Shown here in pieces: positions 1-13,517 of a stretch of DNA of 64,000 bases. Positions within the stretch are counted from its first letter, which is position 1. Each line of letters opens with the position of its first letter. The stretch comes from Capitella teleta (Eukaryota > Annelida > Polychaeta > Capitellidae). The notes under the pieces were generated by a model, which searched no databases, had not been told where the DNA came from, and saw only the letters and a list, made by a program, of their open reading frames with translations. The position numbers were made by a program, and so were the translations under genes. The DNA is taken from the NCBI GenBank assembly GCA_000328365.1, contig KB303456.1:169488-233487 (forward strand). Direction: 5' to 3'.

Positions 1-866
1 TTTAAAATGGGCAAACACATTGTTACTCGCATGCAAATAAAGAAAACGTCACCTAATTATACGACTGAATTATCGCCAAGTTCATCGGTCGATGGTTGTA
101 CTGGGTTATCAATTTGGGTGAGCAACGTCTGACATGAATTCATAGGTCATTTAGTGCTCTAATTAACACCGCATTTTGACACTGGTGCCGTAGGAGTTGA
201 GTTGCATCAAAGCTGAGCCTAGACTCTGATGCGTTTATTTGAGATGGTGAGCGAACATGTTAGTACGTTCGATTGAAATCAGTATGAATCATAGCTAGGG
301 TGCTTTGATTATTATTAGCAACGTATACTTGTTTATGCATTACAATTAAAAGTTATATAAATTATAGTGTACCAGGGGGTAACAGTGGAATCATTGAATC
401 ACACAATTAATAATTAATTATAATTGTAAATTCGTAATTATATATCAGTACTCACAGCTGCCCCTCTATCTTACGAGGGTGCCGTTCTAGAAAGGAGATG
501 CATCAAAAGTTATGTAATTCGCAACCTGGGGGTCACGCACTTCTGCATTGCACGGGGATACCTCAGAGTTCGTGTCCCCATTGACCTAAATTAGAGGCTT
601 TCTCTTTAAATGCTCTGGTTTATTATTAGGGATAAATTAGGGATAATAGGGTTAAATCAGTGTGCACACTCCGATCATGTGAGCAATGATGATTGCAGCT
701 CAACTGATTGATAGAATGTTACGCACATAATTATCATTATTTCCTCTCCACTTACATGATCTTTGTTTCCAGTGCGATAGCAAAACCTGATGAATCATGG
801 TTTATAATTGCAATATTAATTTACAGGTGATGATATAAATTGCAAGTTGGTGAAAGACATTTTCTT

Positions 867-894
867 ATTTGCATATATTTGCATATATTTGCAT
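867..894. promoter_or_regulatory. Three octamer (ATTTGCAT / ATGCAAAT) sites at exact 10-bp spacing
   Basis: The decamer GCATATATTT is repeated in tandem, creating ATTTGCAT at 867-874, 877-884 and 887-894. Its reverse complement is the classic POU-factor octamer. The helical-turn spacing would place bound proteins on one face of the DNA. No gene is visible nearby. Confidence 0.4.
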
Positions 895-1654
895 ATATTA
901 CAATACTAAGTTAGCATCTCGCGTGGTTGTTATACTCAGCAACAAAAGAAACAATACACGCTTTGAATCGCCCATAGAGCAGTGCAAACTAAATTAACCG
1001 CTGATTATATGATTGGTCGGTGTGTTCAGCATCCATCCAAGATCAAATATTCGGAGGTTGGAGTTTCTGGCGGCTACATGGAATCGATAAGAATGTTGAA
1101 TGTGAGGTTAGGGTCAGAAGGCAAAATCACATCTTAGATGGAATGATTATTTTATTGAAAATACAGTCAGACCCCTTTAATCCGCCGTCATGTAATCCGC
1201 TCTAAAATCTCAGGGACGAATCGTTAGGAAACGTTAGGACGTTTAGGAAACTCAACAAGCAAATCGATTCAACATCCTTGAAAACATTGTCTTCTTTTAT
1301 GGGTCAAAGCTTCGAAATTCATTCATTTAACTCACAAGTATTATATATCTACATTAAATATGTATCGCTTCGTTTACGCGAAAAGGAAGAAAATGAAGCA
1401 AAATATGAGCCACGCCTCAAAAGTCAGATCCTGCGATTTCAGGGCACACACCAAAAAGCCCACTCAAATTATACTAAAATCATTAATATTTAAACAGAAT
1501 TAAGTTGGTCTGGTTTTATTCTTTCGTTAACACACAACATGGTACGAATTTTATATCGGATATTATATGTCTTCATCTGTTTTTATGCAAATTTACGGAT
1601 AGTTCCAATAACGGTACCGAAAGGTAATTATTTCAAAATTGAATAATGTCCTAT

Positions 1655-1685
1655 AATATATTATTAAGATTCTTAATAATATATT
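1655..1685. repeat. Perfect inverted repeat, 15-bp arms, 1-nt loop
   Basis: Arms 1655-1669 and 1671-1685 are exact reverse complements around a single T, AT-rich. It directly abuts the next hairpin. Confidence 0.85.
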
Positions 1686-1760
1686 GTAGATGATGGCATA
1701 GAAATGGAAACCGTCTTCTTAATTTAAAAAGACGGTTTCCATTTCTATGTCATCATCTAC
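1686..1760. repeat. Long hairpin, 32-bp arms, 11-nt loop
   Basis: Arms 1686-1717 and 1729-1760 pair along their whole length with a single G/T wobble (G1696 region against T1750). The central part AAATGGAAACCGTCTT is not low-complexity. In RNA from either strand it would fold into a near-perfect stem. It could be a small foldback element, a hairpin-siRNA source or a young miRNA-like hairpin. Confidence 0.85.
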
Positions 1761-3901
1761 CTTATAATAATTATATTACAGCTTACGAGACATCTCTCTC
1801 CTTTCCAGGGATTGCTAGAACCAATGAGTGTCTTCAAGACTATAAGCCTCGCGTTGCATTCTGGGTAACCCTGACCCCGAGTTGTTTCATCACACATCAA
1901 TCGATTGTCACGAAAGTCAAGATTTCGCCTGGATTCTTATTTCAGCCAAAGACAATTCAGATAAATTTGGAATGGGTAATGCGATGCGAAACACGGATGT
2001 GCTTCTCCGATGATCTCTCGCCAGCAACCGGACATTGATACCGCTGGTGCGGATGCCGTCATCTCAATTGCCATTCAACATTCAGAATGTATCCGGGACA
2101 AGTAGATCCACACTTCCTGGTCATGTTGACCATAAACATTTTTAAATCCTCCGGATTCCGTTTCCTGTAAAAATCAGAGAGTGAGCGATGCCATTATGGC
2201 GCCCTTCTCAAACCGGGTGACATGTCTACGTTGCCTTCGGGTGAGATGTCCATCTCGGATGAAATTGACCCAATTGAGCACGAAATCGAATACTCCGTAT
2301 AGCCAACGGACCAGGGACTTCAGAAAGAAGCGAGGGGGATGGGCGTTGTTACGAAAAGGGGCTGCACGCCGTTTGAGGAGGTGGGAAATTTGTCAAATCA
2401 GAGGTGAGAAGCGCTTCAGTCATTTGGACTGAACACAACGCTTACAGAGCGAATGCAAAGGAGGCTGCAATTCCAGTGAATGGTGGCGTAATTTCCGTTC
2501 TTTCGGTTAAACATTTCCACATTGTTATTTAACCTTCGCCTAATTCAATAGGGTAAGTCCCCGGAAGTAAAACCCCGCGCATGGGCAGAGCATAGTTAAA
2601 GAGCAGACGCAGTTTTGGTGGGACATTTAACAAGCGAAGATGGCATCAGTTAGATCGATAGATGCGCTTGTCTTTTCGCTCTTTTCAAGCTATACATATA
2701 TATGTACTTATATTAATTGACAATACGTACGGGAAAACGCCACTTATATAAGCACTGTATATAGGGTAACTCGCTCTGACAGTAAGAAGCCTGCAGAGGG
2801 TGCATTTATGAGGTGTATTTAATGCGTTTTCCATCGTGGAAAAAAAAAAACAGACCGTCACCCTGTCAAGTGCCAAATATATAGGTGCAAGCTTGAGGGC
2901 GTGAAAATTTCCCCGTCGACCCAGTCACTAAGTGCACATGCATTCGCTCGAAGCATCTTTTGACTCCACGGGTCTTGATCATTGCATGCTTCTGAGGCCC
3001 AACTCTCTTCGTTCCTGTAAAAGAAGAGAACTCCGTCTGTCAGGACACCAGCCAAACCACACAGTGAACCGCTTCAGGAGTGTCAACGTTCCCACAGTAT
3101 CCAATAATTTAACTGTATGCGGGTCTGCGCATGCCCGAAGGATTAACGGCACATCAGCTATTATATAATACGATTTTAGCGTCAACTTACAAATGAAATC
3201 GACTGTAAAAGCAACAACGGATTTTTGTAATAATACATGTCAATAAATTGTTACAATGGACAACATGGGTTTGTAAGGTATATGCATTTACACCGACGCA
3301 GCCAAGGGATTGCACGTACGTACTTCGTAGAAATGTGAAAAAGTAACTGAAGTTCAGTTATTGTTAATTTAGGTTATCGTGCTTTCCTGGAAACTGCACC
3401 GAACCAAAGAAACCTATATCAGAGGATGCACATATAATTGGTCTTTTGTCAACGTCTCCCTCCCCTCCTCTCACCCGTACTCCGTTCAAATGGTTCGCCC
3501 TACTTCCGTGTGCGTTGATTCACATTGAATCCCTTTATACATTGAACGAGGGTAACACTTGGTTTTACAGTCTTTAGTATCTTTGCATGTACAATGAAAG
3601 GCTGTATGTTAGCCGACGATTTTGCACATCTGGGTCTCCTATTGATGATCACCCGCTGTCGTGCAGTCTCTCTCTGGAAAACAACTTATAACAGGTCATA
3701 TTGCTATAAATACACTGTGTCAGAAAGGACAGTGACGTACCTAGAATGATATTCATTACGGGATTCACATCGTTGCTATATTCGTCGCAATTATTAATTA
3801 CGATTATATTATTCTCTAGATAAAATTCCCAAAACAAGAGGCTAAAATAATAAGCACATTGGGGTTTGAATCAACCAGTAATTGCTATTTAGAACATGTA
3901 C

Positions 3902-3965
3902 TGTAATGTAATGTAATGTAATGTAATGTAATGTAATGTAATGTAATGTAATGTAATGTAATGTA
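3902..3965. repeat. (TGTAA)n microsatellite
   Basis: About 12.8 uninterrupted copies of the pentamer TGTAA. Confidence 0.97.
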
Positions 3966-4413
3966 TACTGTGAAATTAAAGTGTGTTGTAAGTCAAGATT
4001 TGTATCGTTACTTTACGTTGTGCTACCTGAGCATCTACCAATCTGATTCCCTTTGTAATTGTATGCATGCACCGTTCTACATAATTAGCATAGGGTCATG
4101 TGACAGCCTCTTAATTATCACTGTAGCATAGGGGACACCAAACAAATGGTCGCCCAGTGATTGTACAACTGCTGGTCCAATGTGTAATACCCCCATTTAG
4201 CCCCGAGGCTTAAATGAGTAGCACTCGGTCATTCACCTGTTTAATCACTGATTTGCATAGGGGTCAGAAGAAGACTAGGTCTGCCAATCTGGATCAAGTA
4301 TACATTATTACGGTTAATTCGTAATATAATCAATTCTCCCCGAGTCTCCCAATTCAAAGATTCTAAACGGTATGTTCCTATGTTTGATACGTATACAAAT
4401 TTAGTTATGCGGA

Positions 4414-4965
4414 TTAAGTGCATGGCTTTGAGATAACCTCAACTTGAGATAACCCAAAAGTGTAAGTTTTGTTTTCTTTAATGACCATGCGTTTGTAGAA
4501 AGCATTGTTCAGATTCATCAAGCGTCGATCCGAAGAGTCGACTTCTGAAATAACCCTAATCTGTTCATGTCCCGTTCCGTTTACACGAGGGTGGAGTCCT
4601 GGTTCCAAGTTTTGACTTGACCACGCAGCTTCACTTGACTGAAAACTAGTCAATAGTTTTCTTGGAGTCTGCTCATTTTCTGGGAGTGACATGAGCAAGT
4701 CTTCAACAATAAAGGGATGACTAGTATAAAGGTCTTGCATTGCTGGCCATTTATAAGTAGACGCATGCAGTAGCTAGTATAATGAATTAATGAGAATAGC
4801 ATAGGCATATTTATCTGCTACAAATTCGCCACGAGGCAGAAGCACACTTGATAATGTGATGCATTCGTTGTTTTTCGCTTTTTCATATCGTGCGATGGCA
4901 CAATTAATCACACGCGACGATGCTTGTGTTCCCCTTAATGGAAACATGGACTCGTAGAATGACAC
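4414..4965 (-). other. Two weak minus-strand ORFs (108 and 63 codons), function unknown
   Basis: Minus-strand frames at 4740-4414 (ATG start, 108 aa) and 4965-4774 (63 aa) lie close together and in the same direction, downstream of TSR1. They contain balanced amino-acid text (for example DLLMSLPENEQTPRKLLTSF), but I see no domain, no clear splice pair joining them and no poly(A) signal. Chance ORFs of similar length occur elsewhere in the window, so these may not be real. Confidence 0.15.
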
Positions 4966-5004
4966 TTGGTTAATTTGATGCCCAGATATGACAACAATGA
5001 AAAA

Positions 5005-5015
5005 CGGCCCGTTCT
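5005..5015. repeat. Target-site duplication, left copy, of the SINE
   Basis: CGGCCCGTTCT, identical to 5279-5289 on the other side of the SINE. Confidence 0.75.
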
Positions 5016-5278
5016 GGGTGAGTGAGTGATTGGGGTTTTACGGCACCAGAACAGAAGGCCCGGGACCTACTCTTAACGATATATCTTTATCCTGCATACC
5101 ACCAAAGACAGTATTACACAGCGCCCCGCCTTGTTATGCAGTTGGGCAGCACTGCAGTCACCGAAGAATTACAATTATAATTCAAAATCATAACGCCCGT
5201 GGCCTGATCAGGTCTCGAACCCGGGACCTAGACCCCCCACGGTCGGCATTGGATTGTAGTTTAACCCACTGCGCTATC
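5016..5278 (-). mobile_element. tRNA-derived SINE, complete, with 11-bp target-site duplications
   Basis: On the minus strand the element starts with a tRNA-like head: A box TAGCGCAGTGG (5276-5266) and B box GGGTTCGAGACC (5222-5211). A body of about 200 bp follows, and the tail ends in GCCGTAAAACCCCAATCACTCACTCAC. The word CGGCCCGTTCT occurs directly at both sides (5005-5015 and 5279-5289) as a target-site duplication. The tail resembles the (ACTC)n-ended SINE tails I associate with molluscs and other lophotrochozoans. The intact pol III boxes and exact flanking duplications suggest a fairly young insertion. Confidence 0.8.
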
Positions 5279-5289
5279 CGGCCCGTTCT
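5279..5289. repeat. Target-site duplication, right copy, of the SINE
   Basis: CGGCCCGTTCT, identical to 5005-5015. Confidence 0.75.
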
Positions 5290-5752
5290 AGTGCATTATA
5301 CTGGTATATTAGTACATGAACTATAGTTGCTAGTCAAGTTCCAGCCTCTCCTTCCGCAATCTATAAACAATTCCTTCAGATGACAATTAACCTGTTCTTA
5401 GTAAGTTGAGGTTTTCAGATAGTTGAACACTGAACTTAAACTTCCCTCCTCAGCCCGGGCAAGTTGCTTTGCTAACCTAATAGCTCGGGTGAGATTCAAC
5501 TCGCCATTAGCCACCATAAGATGAGCGATTAATTCGCAACCTGCCTATAAGGCAATGAGGGACATATTTTGCATTGAAACTCTTTCGTTTTCATCAATCA
5601 ACAGCCATAAAACCGTCAAACTTCAGCATTGAGAGTTTACAGGTCCGACCGAGCTACCCACAACTGCACAAGATAAGTTTAGTGGGAATTATTAAATCTA
5701 CAGACGTCACAGCAAGGTAATTAAAATATCCAGCATCTCTCTCAATAGTATT

Positions 5753-5758
5753 TTTATT
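5753..5758 (-). terminator. TSR1 poly(A) signal (AATAAA)
   Basis: TTTATT on the plus strand reads AATAAA in the TSR1 direction, about 27 nt beyond the TAA stop at 5787-5785. It is the nearest canonical signal and implies a 3' UTR of only some 40-60 nt. Confidence 0.6.
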
Positions 5759-5784
5759 AATGATAAAATCAGACAAGAATATTC

Positions 5785-8700
5785 TTAATCGAAGAATTCA
5801 TCCATATTGACGTCAGCAAATTGAGTGATGCCTCCGCTGGATGTTCCTGGGCTTTCAACCCTGGCGTCATAAGTCCACTTGGGGAACATTCGTTTGTACA
5901 AATTCATCATAACGGTGTCTTGGGATTTCAGTTGGCCATCAAAGACACACTTCATGTGACCGTGGGTACCTAAAATAAAACAAAATTAATCATGAAATAA
6001 TTACATTTTTTGTTTATAATTTTTGTTCTTTATTTAGGGTATGGGATTAGTCAGTATATTGAATATTATAATAATAAAGGGATTAAGTTAAAATGAGCGT
6101 ACCAAGAGCTTCTTTCACGTGACCTCTGCGACCCCATTTCGTCCTCAATTCCACAGGTTTAAACCACAAAATGTCCTCTCTGTTGAAGAACATGTATCGC
6201 ACAACGGCGTGGCGTCGGTTAATTTTAAAGGGATGACCACTGAGAACAACGCGTTTGACCACAAGGCGGTCAGGACTGATCGAAAGGATTGATCCTGTGG
6301 CTATTAACTCATGGCAACCTGAAGAAGAAGAAAAAAAAAAAACTCATTAAAAAAGAAAAGTTAAACAATTAACATAAAAATATTTCATATGGACAATACA
6401 AATACCTGGCTGGGTTTCTTTGAACATAAGAACAGACGAAGGTGGAAACACAATAGGAGCATACACAGTCGCAACCGCAGGGCCATCCGTCGTAAGGTAA
6501 CGGGAAAACTGCAAATAACGAAAAGCGTGATAGTACAATGTCTTATAATGTATCTCTTGGATTATGCAAGTAATGATTTTCAGTCTTCAAGTAATGATTT
6601 TCAGTCTTCACTGACCTTATGTTTGTCACAATTTGTGTGTTCCGAATAAATCGGACAGGCTGAAAAACGTCGGTAGCCGACGTGGAAGACAATACGCTCC
6701 TTTGATTTGATTGGCTGATCGTTGCCACGGTGACGCTTAACAACCATGTTGAGCACCGACATCTTTTGCTCATGAGACAGCAATCCAAAGGCCACGATTG
6801 GAGTTCCAGGATTGTATTTCTCTGCCAGATTAGAAAATAATATATCATCATAGGAGGAATGCAATAACTCCATAATCGCCAAATTTACCAAAGATTATCT
6901 TTAATCACGAAGAAAAATTTCATTTTATTTTTCGAAAATTGTGAACTAATTAATTAGCACCAAATAACACAATAGATACATATTAGTATTAATTATCTAG
7001 TGTGACAAGTCACATGATAATGATCTGGATACCCCAGGACAAACAAATCTAACGAGGCCTGCCCCTCACCTCACAAGAAACCTCAGTGTAAAAAGAATAC
7101 AAGGAAGTGAACCTGATTTTAAATAGACAAACTATCAAGTACCATTATTAGCTTCTTTGACGCACACAAACAACTTAAAGAGGATGCAACAAAGACATAC
7201 AACAAAACAAAACAAAAACAACCTTGCATTTATCTTTCTGTTCTGGCTTTAGCCTAATTGCTGGCCCTTATTTCTTATTCAGAAGTTCAGGAACCTAATC
7301 AACTACATGTATATATACTAATCATAACTAATCTTCACCAGCATGCGTGTAAGCGGAACTTACCCATCAGTTCCTTAGGCACGTTAATAATGTGTATGGT
7401 GACATACCATCCAGGCTGAAGTAAAAAAAAAAATATATATATATATATATAAATAGAACAAGAAAAACAAATTCAGATTCGTTAAAGTTAATAGCATTCG
7501 CATCTCATGCCATCCTTACCCATTATCAATTACAACAACCAAGTTATATTAAGCCGCTCAAGGTGCATCCTGTATAACTATAAAAGCTCATTTACAATAT
7601 TTCATTAGAAAAATCACATAAGCATCATGATGATGAATAGATAGGAAGAGCTCCTTTTTTTCCCTACACTGGAACAGTTAACAAGCAAAAGAAGGTGCAA
7701 AATATATCCCTGAAGCGATAAGGAATCAAGATATGACAGGTCGTTACCAGAGCACCGCCATCAGCCTCCGACGTCAGCACTCGCTTCTTCGTTCTTCGGA
7801 AGTCAGAGAACTGGAAGATGCGGCTGTAATCGAGGGGAAGGTTCTCCTTTGGGTCCCAGGTCGACGTCCGGAAGCTCTTCAAACCGCGGTACCTGACACA
7901 CGAGAAACAAAAACAGCAGCAATTAACGCTTAATGAGTCATTAGGCAAACTAAATACCTCTGAAATCGATCCCTTGCAGCGATGTCTTGGGGCGTATCAA
8001 TTTCATCAGGGAATTGCTCATCCATTCTGGCCGCCTTGTACTTGGCTAATCTGGATAAATGGACACCAGAAAAAAATATAAAAATCAGATCTTTCATAAA
8101 ATTCTTTTTTTTTTTTTTTTTTTTTTTGGGGGGGGGGGGGGTGTTGATCTTTAGCAGCTAATGAATGACAAAGGAAGCAGTGAAATCGACAGAAGAAGAA
8201 ATGAAAATCATCTCACAGCGCCTCGTCCTCCTCGGCGTCATATTCGGCGTCGTAAGTCTCATCTTCTTCATTGAATCTGACTTTCATCTGCGAACATCCA
8301 AGGTCATGTTTCAGCGACACAAAACAGCGTCATTACATCGTGAAAGGGCGTCGCCAGAACGAGGCAAGAGGTATCACTCAAACGCGGAGCAGACTGATGA
8401 ACTGCACATCACACAATAAATACGCACGCCTATGGCACCCGCCAATGGTCGCCGAGACAACCATTTGTAAGCCAAAAATATGCAAATCACTCTAGCGGTC
8501 TATAGCGTAATGGAGAGCAATTAGGCTCGGGAGATTTCTGGTTTGCAGCGGATGGTTTCAATTGGAGGCCAGGGTCATTAATATCCCAGGAAGTAAAACG
8601 CAATTTCCACAGTGGTAGTAAACATTGGCGTTTAGAGAAGATAATTATACTAGTATGTAAAACACGATTGAAATTCACGGACCAACCAAGATGCCAACAT

Positions 8701-9040
8701 TTGAGAGAGACAGAAATGGGTTTTCAGAGCAACTACTCAAAAGATCTTTCACTTGACAATCTATGTAATCTGAAGCGCTGTTGAAACGCGTATAAAAACC
8801 ATAGAAAACATCAGTTATCAATCACATCACTATTCAATTTAATTTCTGCTTGCCTGCTATAGAGATCCTGTAAGCAAAGCACTCAACTTCAAAGATTCCT
8901 TTTCAATTAAGTAATTTATAAACTGTTTCTTTTCTTAACCAGTTGCCTGCCTGCTGAGCATAAAAATGTTGAGCATACTCTACGGCTTCTTTTTCGAGGT
9001 TCGCGTCACAAAACTCACAGGGTCACTCACCCCTCCATCC

Positions 9041-9072
<32 letters not shown>

Positions 9073-9120
9073 ACTCTCACTGTCTTCGTCATCCTCGTCC
9101 ATCGTGGAGCCGTTCGCTTC
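5785..9120 (-). CDS. TSR1: TSR1 exons 10-18: acidic linker and conserved C-terminal ribosome-biogenesis domain
   Basis: Exon 10 is a pure acidic linker ([21 protein letters not shown]), and exon 11 begins [17 protein letters not shown]. Exons 12-18 encode the RIBIOP_C-type domain, the best conserved part of the family: [80 protein letters not shown], then the terminal [14 protein letters not shown]. The last residues (DVNMDEFFD) are not conserved with vertebrates. Exon 14 is only 52 bp but is needed to keep phase. Exon 10 is separated from exon 9 by an intron of about 16 kb, far larger than all the others. Residues are roughly 434-819. Confidence 0.95.
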
Positions 9121-12100
9121 CTGGGAAAAAAAAAAAAGATGAATGAAATTGATGAAAATGGAACACTGGACGCCCCCGCGTTGAATGTGGGAAATACGTC
9201 GTGTTGATTGCAGCGAGATTTCTTCTTAAAATAAGCAATTGGTCTGATTAAACCCCAAGCCTCGATTTGGCATTTGGTGTCGTTTTGAGTGCGACTGTCT
9301 GTGCTCCCTTTCGCGCGCATCTTGTTCAAGAAAAGAAAAAGACGCGGATTAAGAGAAATTTGAATGAAGAATGAATGAATGAGTGGACTTTTGCAGCACT
9401 TTAAAAGTATACTAAAAGTATTATACAGGGTGGGCCAAAAGTAGTCTTATCCATGTTAAAAGCAAAATTCTAAATTCACTGAAACTGACCAATTATTCTA
9501 AAAAATAACTACCTGGTATGGGATTGACTGTATTATTCTGCGCTCATTTATGCAAAGAAATCAAAGAAAAAGTTTATTTTGAATGAGAGAGGAACATTTA
9601 AATGCGAGTGGGTAGTGATAGCGAGGAGAGCAAAATCAGGTGAGCCCCTGAACGAGCATTGAAGAATATCATCTCTTGTTTGGAACTTCAATACAAACTC
9701 TCTGCTTTGCTTTGATTCTAAGAAATTAACAGTAGCGCTTCTGCCACAACAATAGCACTCTCAAACAAGAGAATAGTGCGAGAGCGTTGCCTTAATTATG
9801 CGTTCAATGAAGCTCATTCATGGTCCGGGGCCCTGTTAAGTAACAATACGCCGATGAGTTCCTCCGACAATTGAACAAAACAGAGGAAAGGCATAGAACA
9901 AGTAGAACAATCGAACACTGCCCCAGAGAACATTGAACCAGCCAGGCAGTAGGTGGGAAATGCTTCACAATCTTATAATGATAATCATTGCTTATGCGTG
10001 TACGGTACATGCACCTATCAATAAATTAAAATACAAATCATTGTACACCAATGATTTGTACAATCATTGTACAAATGATTTAAAATCATTAAATCATAAA
10101 ATGATTTAAAAATTTAAGTAATCTAATTACAAATCAAGCAAGTTTGCTTTGACAAAATTTATCATGAATTTTTATTGAGGACTTATAGAATAGCAAACAC
10201 AGCAATAGCGCTGCCACTCGCGTTATCGCGAAGAAAGAAGATTCAACAGCGAATAGGCAATAATGGCAGAGCAACTCGCTCAAATCGAGCAGAAGACAGG
10301 AGAAAATGCTCCGATTGGCTGGCATAAGGAGGGCATAGAGGTGACGCTGGTCATTCGTAAATCGTCTAATAATCCCTCACGAATACGCAGATGTCTGATC
10401 ATACGATGGGGGGGGGGGGGTTATTTTTGCGATCTCGGGTCGAGTTATTCAGTGGCACAACGTCCACCTCCAGTTTCACAAGCAATCATACGCCGCGTTC
10501 ATATTTAGATGGAACGGCGTACAATGACGCAAGGGCAGGTCAAGGCTGCTGCGTCGAGTCTCACATCATAACATATTCTTTAATTTCAACTCCTGCTGTT
10601 CGTGTGACATCTTAATTAATTAAAGTAAAAAAAACACGCCCCATCCGGGACACAAGACGCCCTAATTAGACGCCATCCAACGGGGTTTTTTTATTCGTGG
10701 CCGCCGCGATACCATTGGAATGCAAAGCGCGGCGTTTTATTCAAACTGACTTCCGGCCAATTCGAGATATTCTCTTGGTGACGTCACGCGACAGGAACCC
10801 AATCAGGTGGTGGTCATGTGACACCAGGCAGCTGCAGACTACGTGGGGCGTCTGCGATGGGAAGGGGAAGACCGTCGTTCGTGACGGAGTCTACTAGTCC
10901 GATTGCACCCCCGAACAAAGCGCATTAGCGGCCAAAGTGATAGATTACTCGTAAGAACTCCTCGGCATACTACTCCTCGCTGAACTCTCATCGCTTGGCG
11001 TTGCGGCGGGTTTTCTTTCAAGGTGGTATTCTGCGATCAGGTTGATCGTATAACAAGTAATGGATTCGCACTGAACCGAGCGATGAAAAAAGCTCCCGAT
11101 TCCATTGTACGCAAAACACATCGAATGCAGACCACGTATGAAAGTGAAGCATGAGTATTGTTTGAAGCTTGGTTAGGTTCGAATGAGGAACACGCGTCCA
11201 ACTGCGCATGTTTCTCAGTTGCCTCGAATTCCTCGAATTCACCGTCATGCACTGGGACATACGGGGGCAAAATTGCAAAAATGTCCAAATTGTAGAACAT
11301 CGCAGTTTTAGCTTTAAAAATTGCGATTACGTTTGGTCAACTTGAAAACGCCGATTCAAGGTTTATTCGGTCAAGTAATGTGCAAAGTCAAAAGTAATGT
11401 TAATGTCGAAAGTGTTATAAAATTTGTAAGCTTCGGTGAGATCTAGAGATTGGAGCCATACTTAGACTAAGATGTGAGCAAATGATTGTCAATATCACCT
11501 GTGTGAACAGAAACCAACTGTCTTTCTCATACACCGAAGTGTTCAACGTCACTTCATGCATGTCATATCGTAATATGAGATTTGAGCATCGGATACACCA
11601 ACAATATTCAATCGGACTAATATACAATTGAGTCCAAATAACAATAATAACCGATTTGTTTCATTAATAACTAAATTCATTGTGGATGAAATTTAATCCT
11701 GAGTCTACTTCCACCACGCGTATATCACACGCTTCACACTGCGAGACAGATTACGCAATCGAATAAAGTCAAGCCGAAGAAATATTCAAACATAAAAATA
11801 AACAGGCAGCCAGGTGAAGAGAATTTTCACAATTGACACAACACGCGAATTCATCTCGCAAATATACGGGTTTCAGATGAAAAGATATTTTATGAATGAA
11901 TCATAGAAAAAAAAATTAATAAAAATAACCTGACATTTGAGAAGAGCCACTTTGGTATAAAAACGGAGAGAGAGAGAGAGAGAAAAAAGCTAACCAAATT
12001 TGGCCAAAAGTGAACGAAACCACACGAGAAGCCATTCTGAGATCACCAGTGAACGTGAAGGGATAAAAAACACGGAAGATATTCAGCTATTACAGTAAGT

Positions 12101-13475
12101 GACATCAGCAAGGAAAGGCGTGATATATCAGTGACACGACAAGGTATCTCAGCGAGACCAGCGTGTGAGGAGCGCGAGTGAATTACACAGCTGTTTAAGC
12201 AAAGAACTCGATCGGACTCCGCGATGGCCACAAATCATTTCGCTCACTTTTGAGCCGCGCGAATCTCGCGAGAGTTCCTTTTCATTCGGGAGAAAAAAAG
12301 GGGAAAGCTGCATGGGCGGATGTCACCCCATGGTGACACCATTACCCTCACCCCATAGCCAACCCATTAGGCCAAAGAGTTACCTTGAACCCTCCTATGT
12401 AGTAGGCTAGAAACATATTGCGTAACTATTATCCTATTTAGTCAATCCTACTCGTTAGTTTGCCGTTCACTAAGAGGTCGAACCAGTAGGCCCTTCAGGT
12501 CACGATTACGCAAGAGATTCGAGAGAAATTGTATGAGTATGTAGTTCATGAGTGATAAGTGTTGTAATATGCAAATGCACCAGAGAATTCCCAAGTGGTG
12601 TTGTGAGGAGTAAAAGAAGTGAACGAATGCAAAAGTTATGAAATCAACCGGCGTAGCAGAGGGGATTGCAACAGTGTCTGCCACCAGCCAAGAAATCCGA
12701 TTACAGACGAGTTCGAATTTCATGGATGCATCGAAAGAGTGTCTAATAAACAACCAATGAAAAATACAGTTACGTGTATTATATCATCAGGTGGAAAAGG
12801 TACGAATTTGATAGGCAACGAGAGAGCAGAAAGAGAGAGGAGAAAAATGTTCAGAGAAACTCGGTAATATTCTAGTATTGTAGGAATGGGCAAAAGGAAA
12901 GCCGCTTACTAAAATCTCATTTCCTCATCCCAGTACGCAATACAGCAACCCACCCCCCCCCCCCAAAAAAAAAAAAAAGGACAATTTTACAGCCGGCATC
13001 ATCGACCTTGTAAAAGGCGTAAATTCGATCGATTTCTTACGGTGATTGGATCTGGTCACGAAAGAGGGCCAATGAAAAGACAGATCGATGTGCAATGGCC
13101 AATGACGACATGTTAACGCCGAACGAGATGCAAACGTCAAAGCAGCAGTGCTTCCCATAAACCAAGCGAACGGCACTGAATTCCTGGGTGTGCCCTCTCG
13201 CTATACTGCCACATCATCTGTCGCATTTGTATACGTAGATTGCGTCATCAGTACTTCTGACTTGACCTTTAACCCAGAGTTGTATTACGTTTTTGTAAAG
13301 TACTAGTTTTGCTCGAAATTTTGGCGTAGACCAAAGTTGTGATCAATTATGATGGACACTTGATGTGCCCGATCAAAAAAATAAAATAAAATAAAAATAA
13401 AGAAATAAAGAAATAAAGAAATAAAAAAAGAAATAAATAAAGAAATAAAGAAATAAAAAAAGAAATAAATAAAGA

Positions 13476-13517
<42 letters not shown>

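Larger units (their letters stand above)
1..4413. other. Non-coding stretch
   Basis: Only short chance frames are seen on either strand. It holds the octamer array, the twin hairpin, the GTTAGGAAAC relative at 1222 and the (TGTAA)n array listed separately. I see no gene. Confidence 0.6.

Noticed and set aside
630-656. TAGGGATAATAGGG resembles the I-SceI homing-endonuclease site
   Set aside because: It differs after the first ten bases and in length. No homing endonuclease gene is near, so it is a chance likeness in AT-rich DNA.
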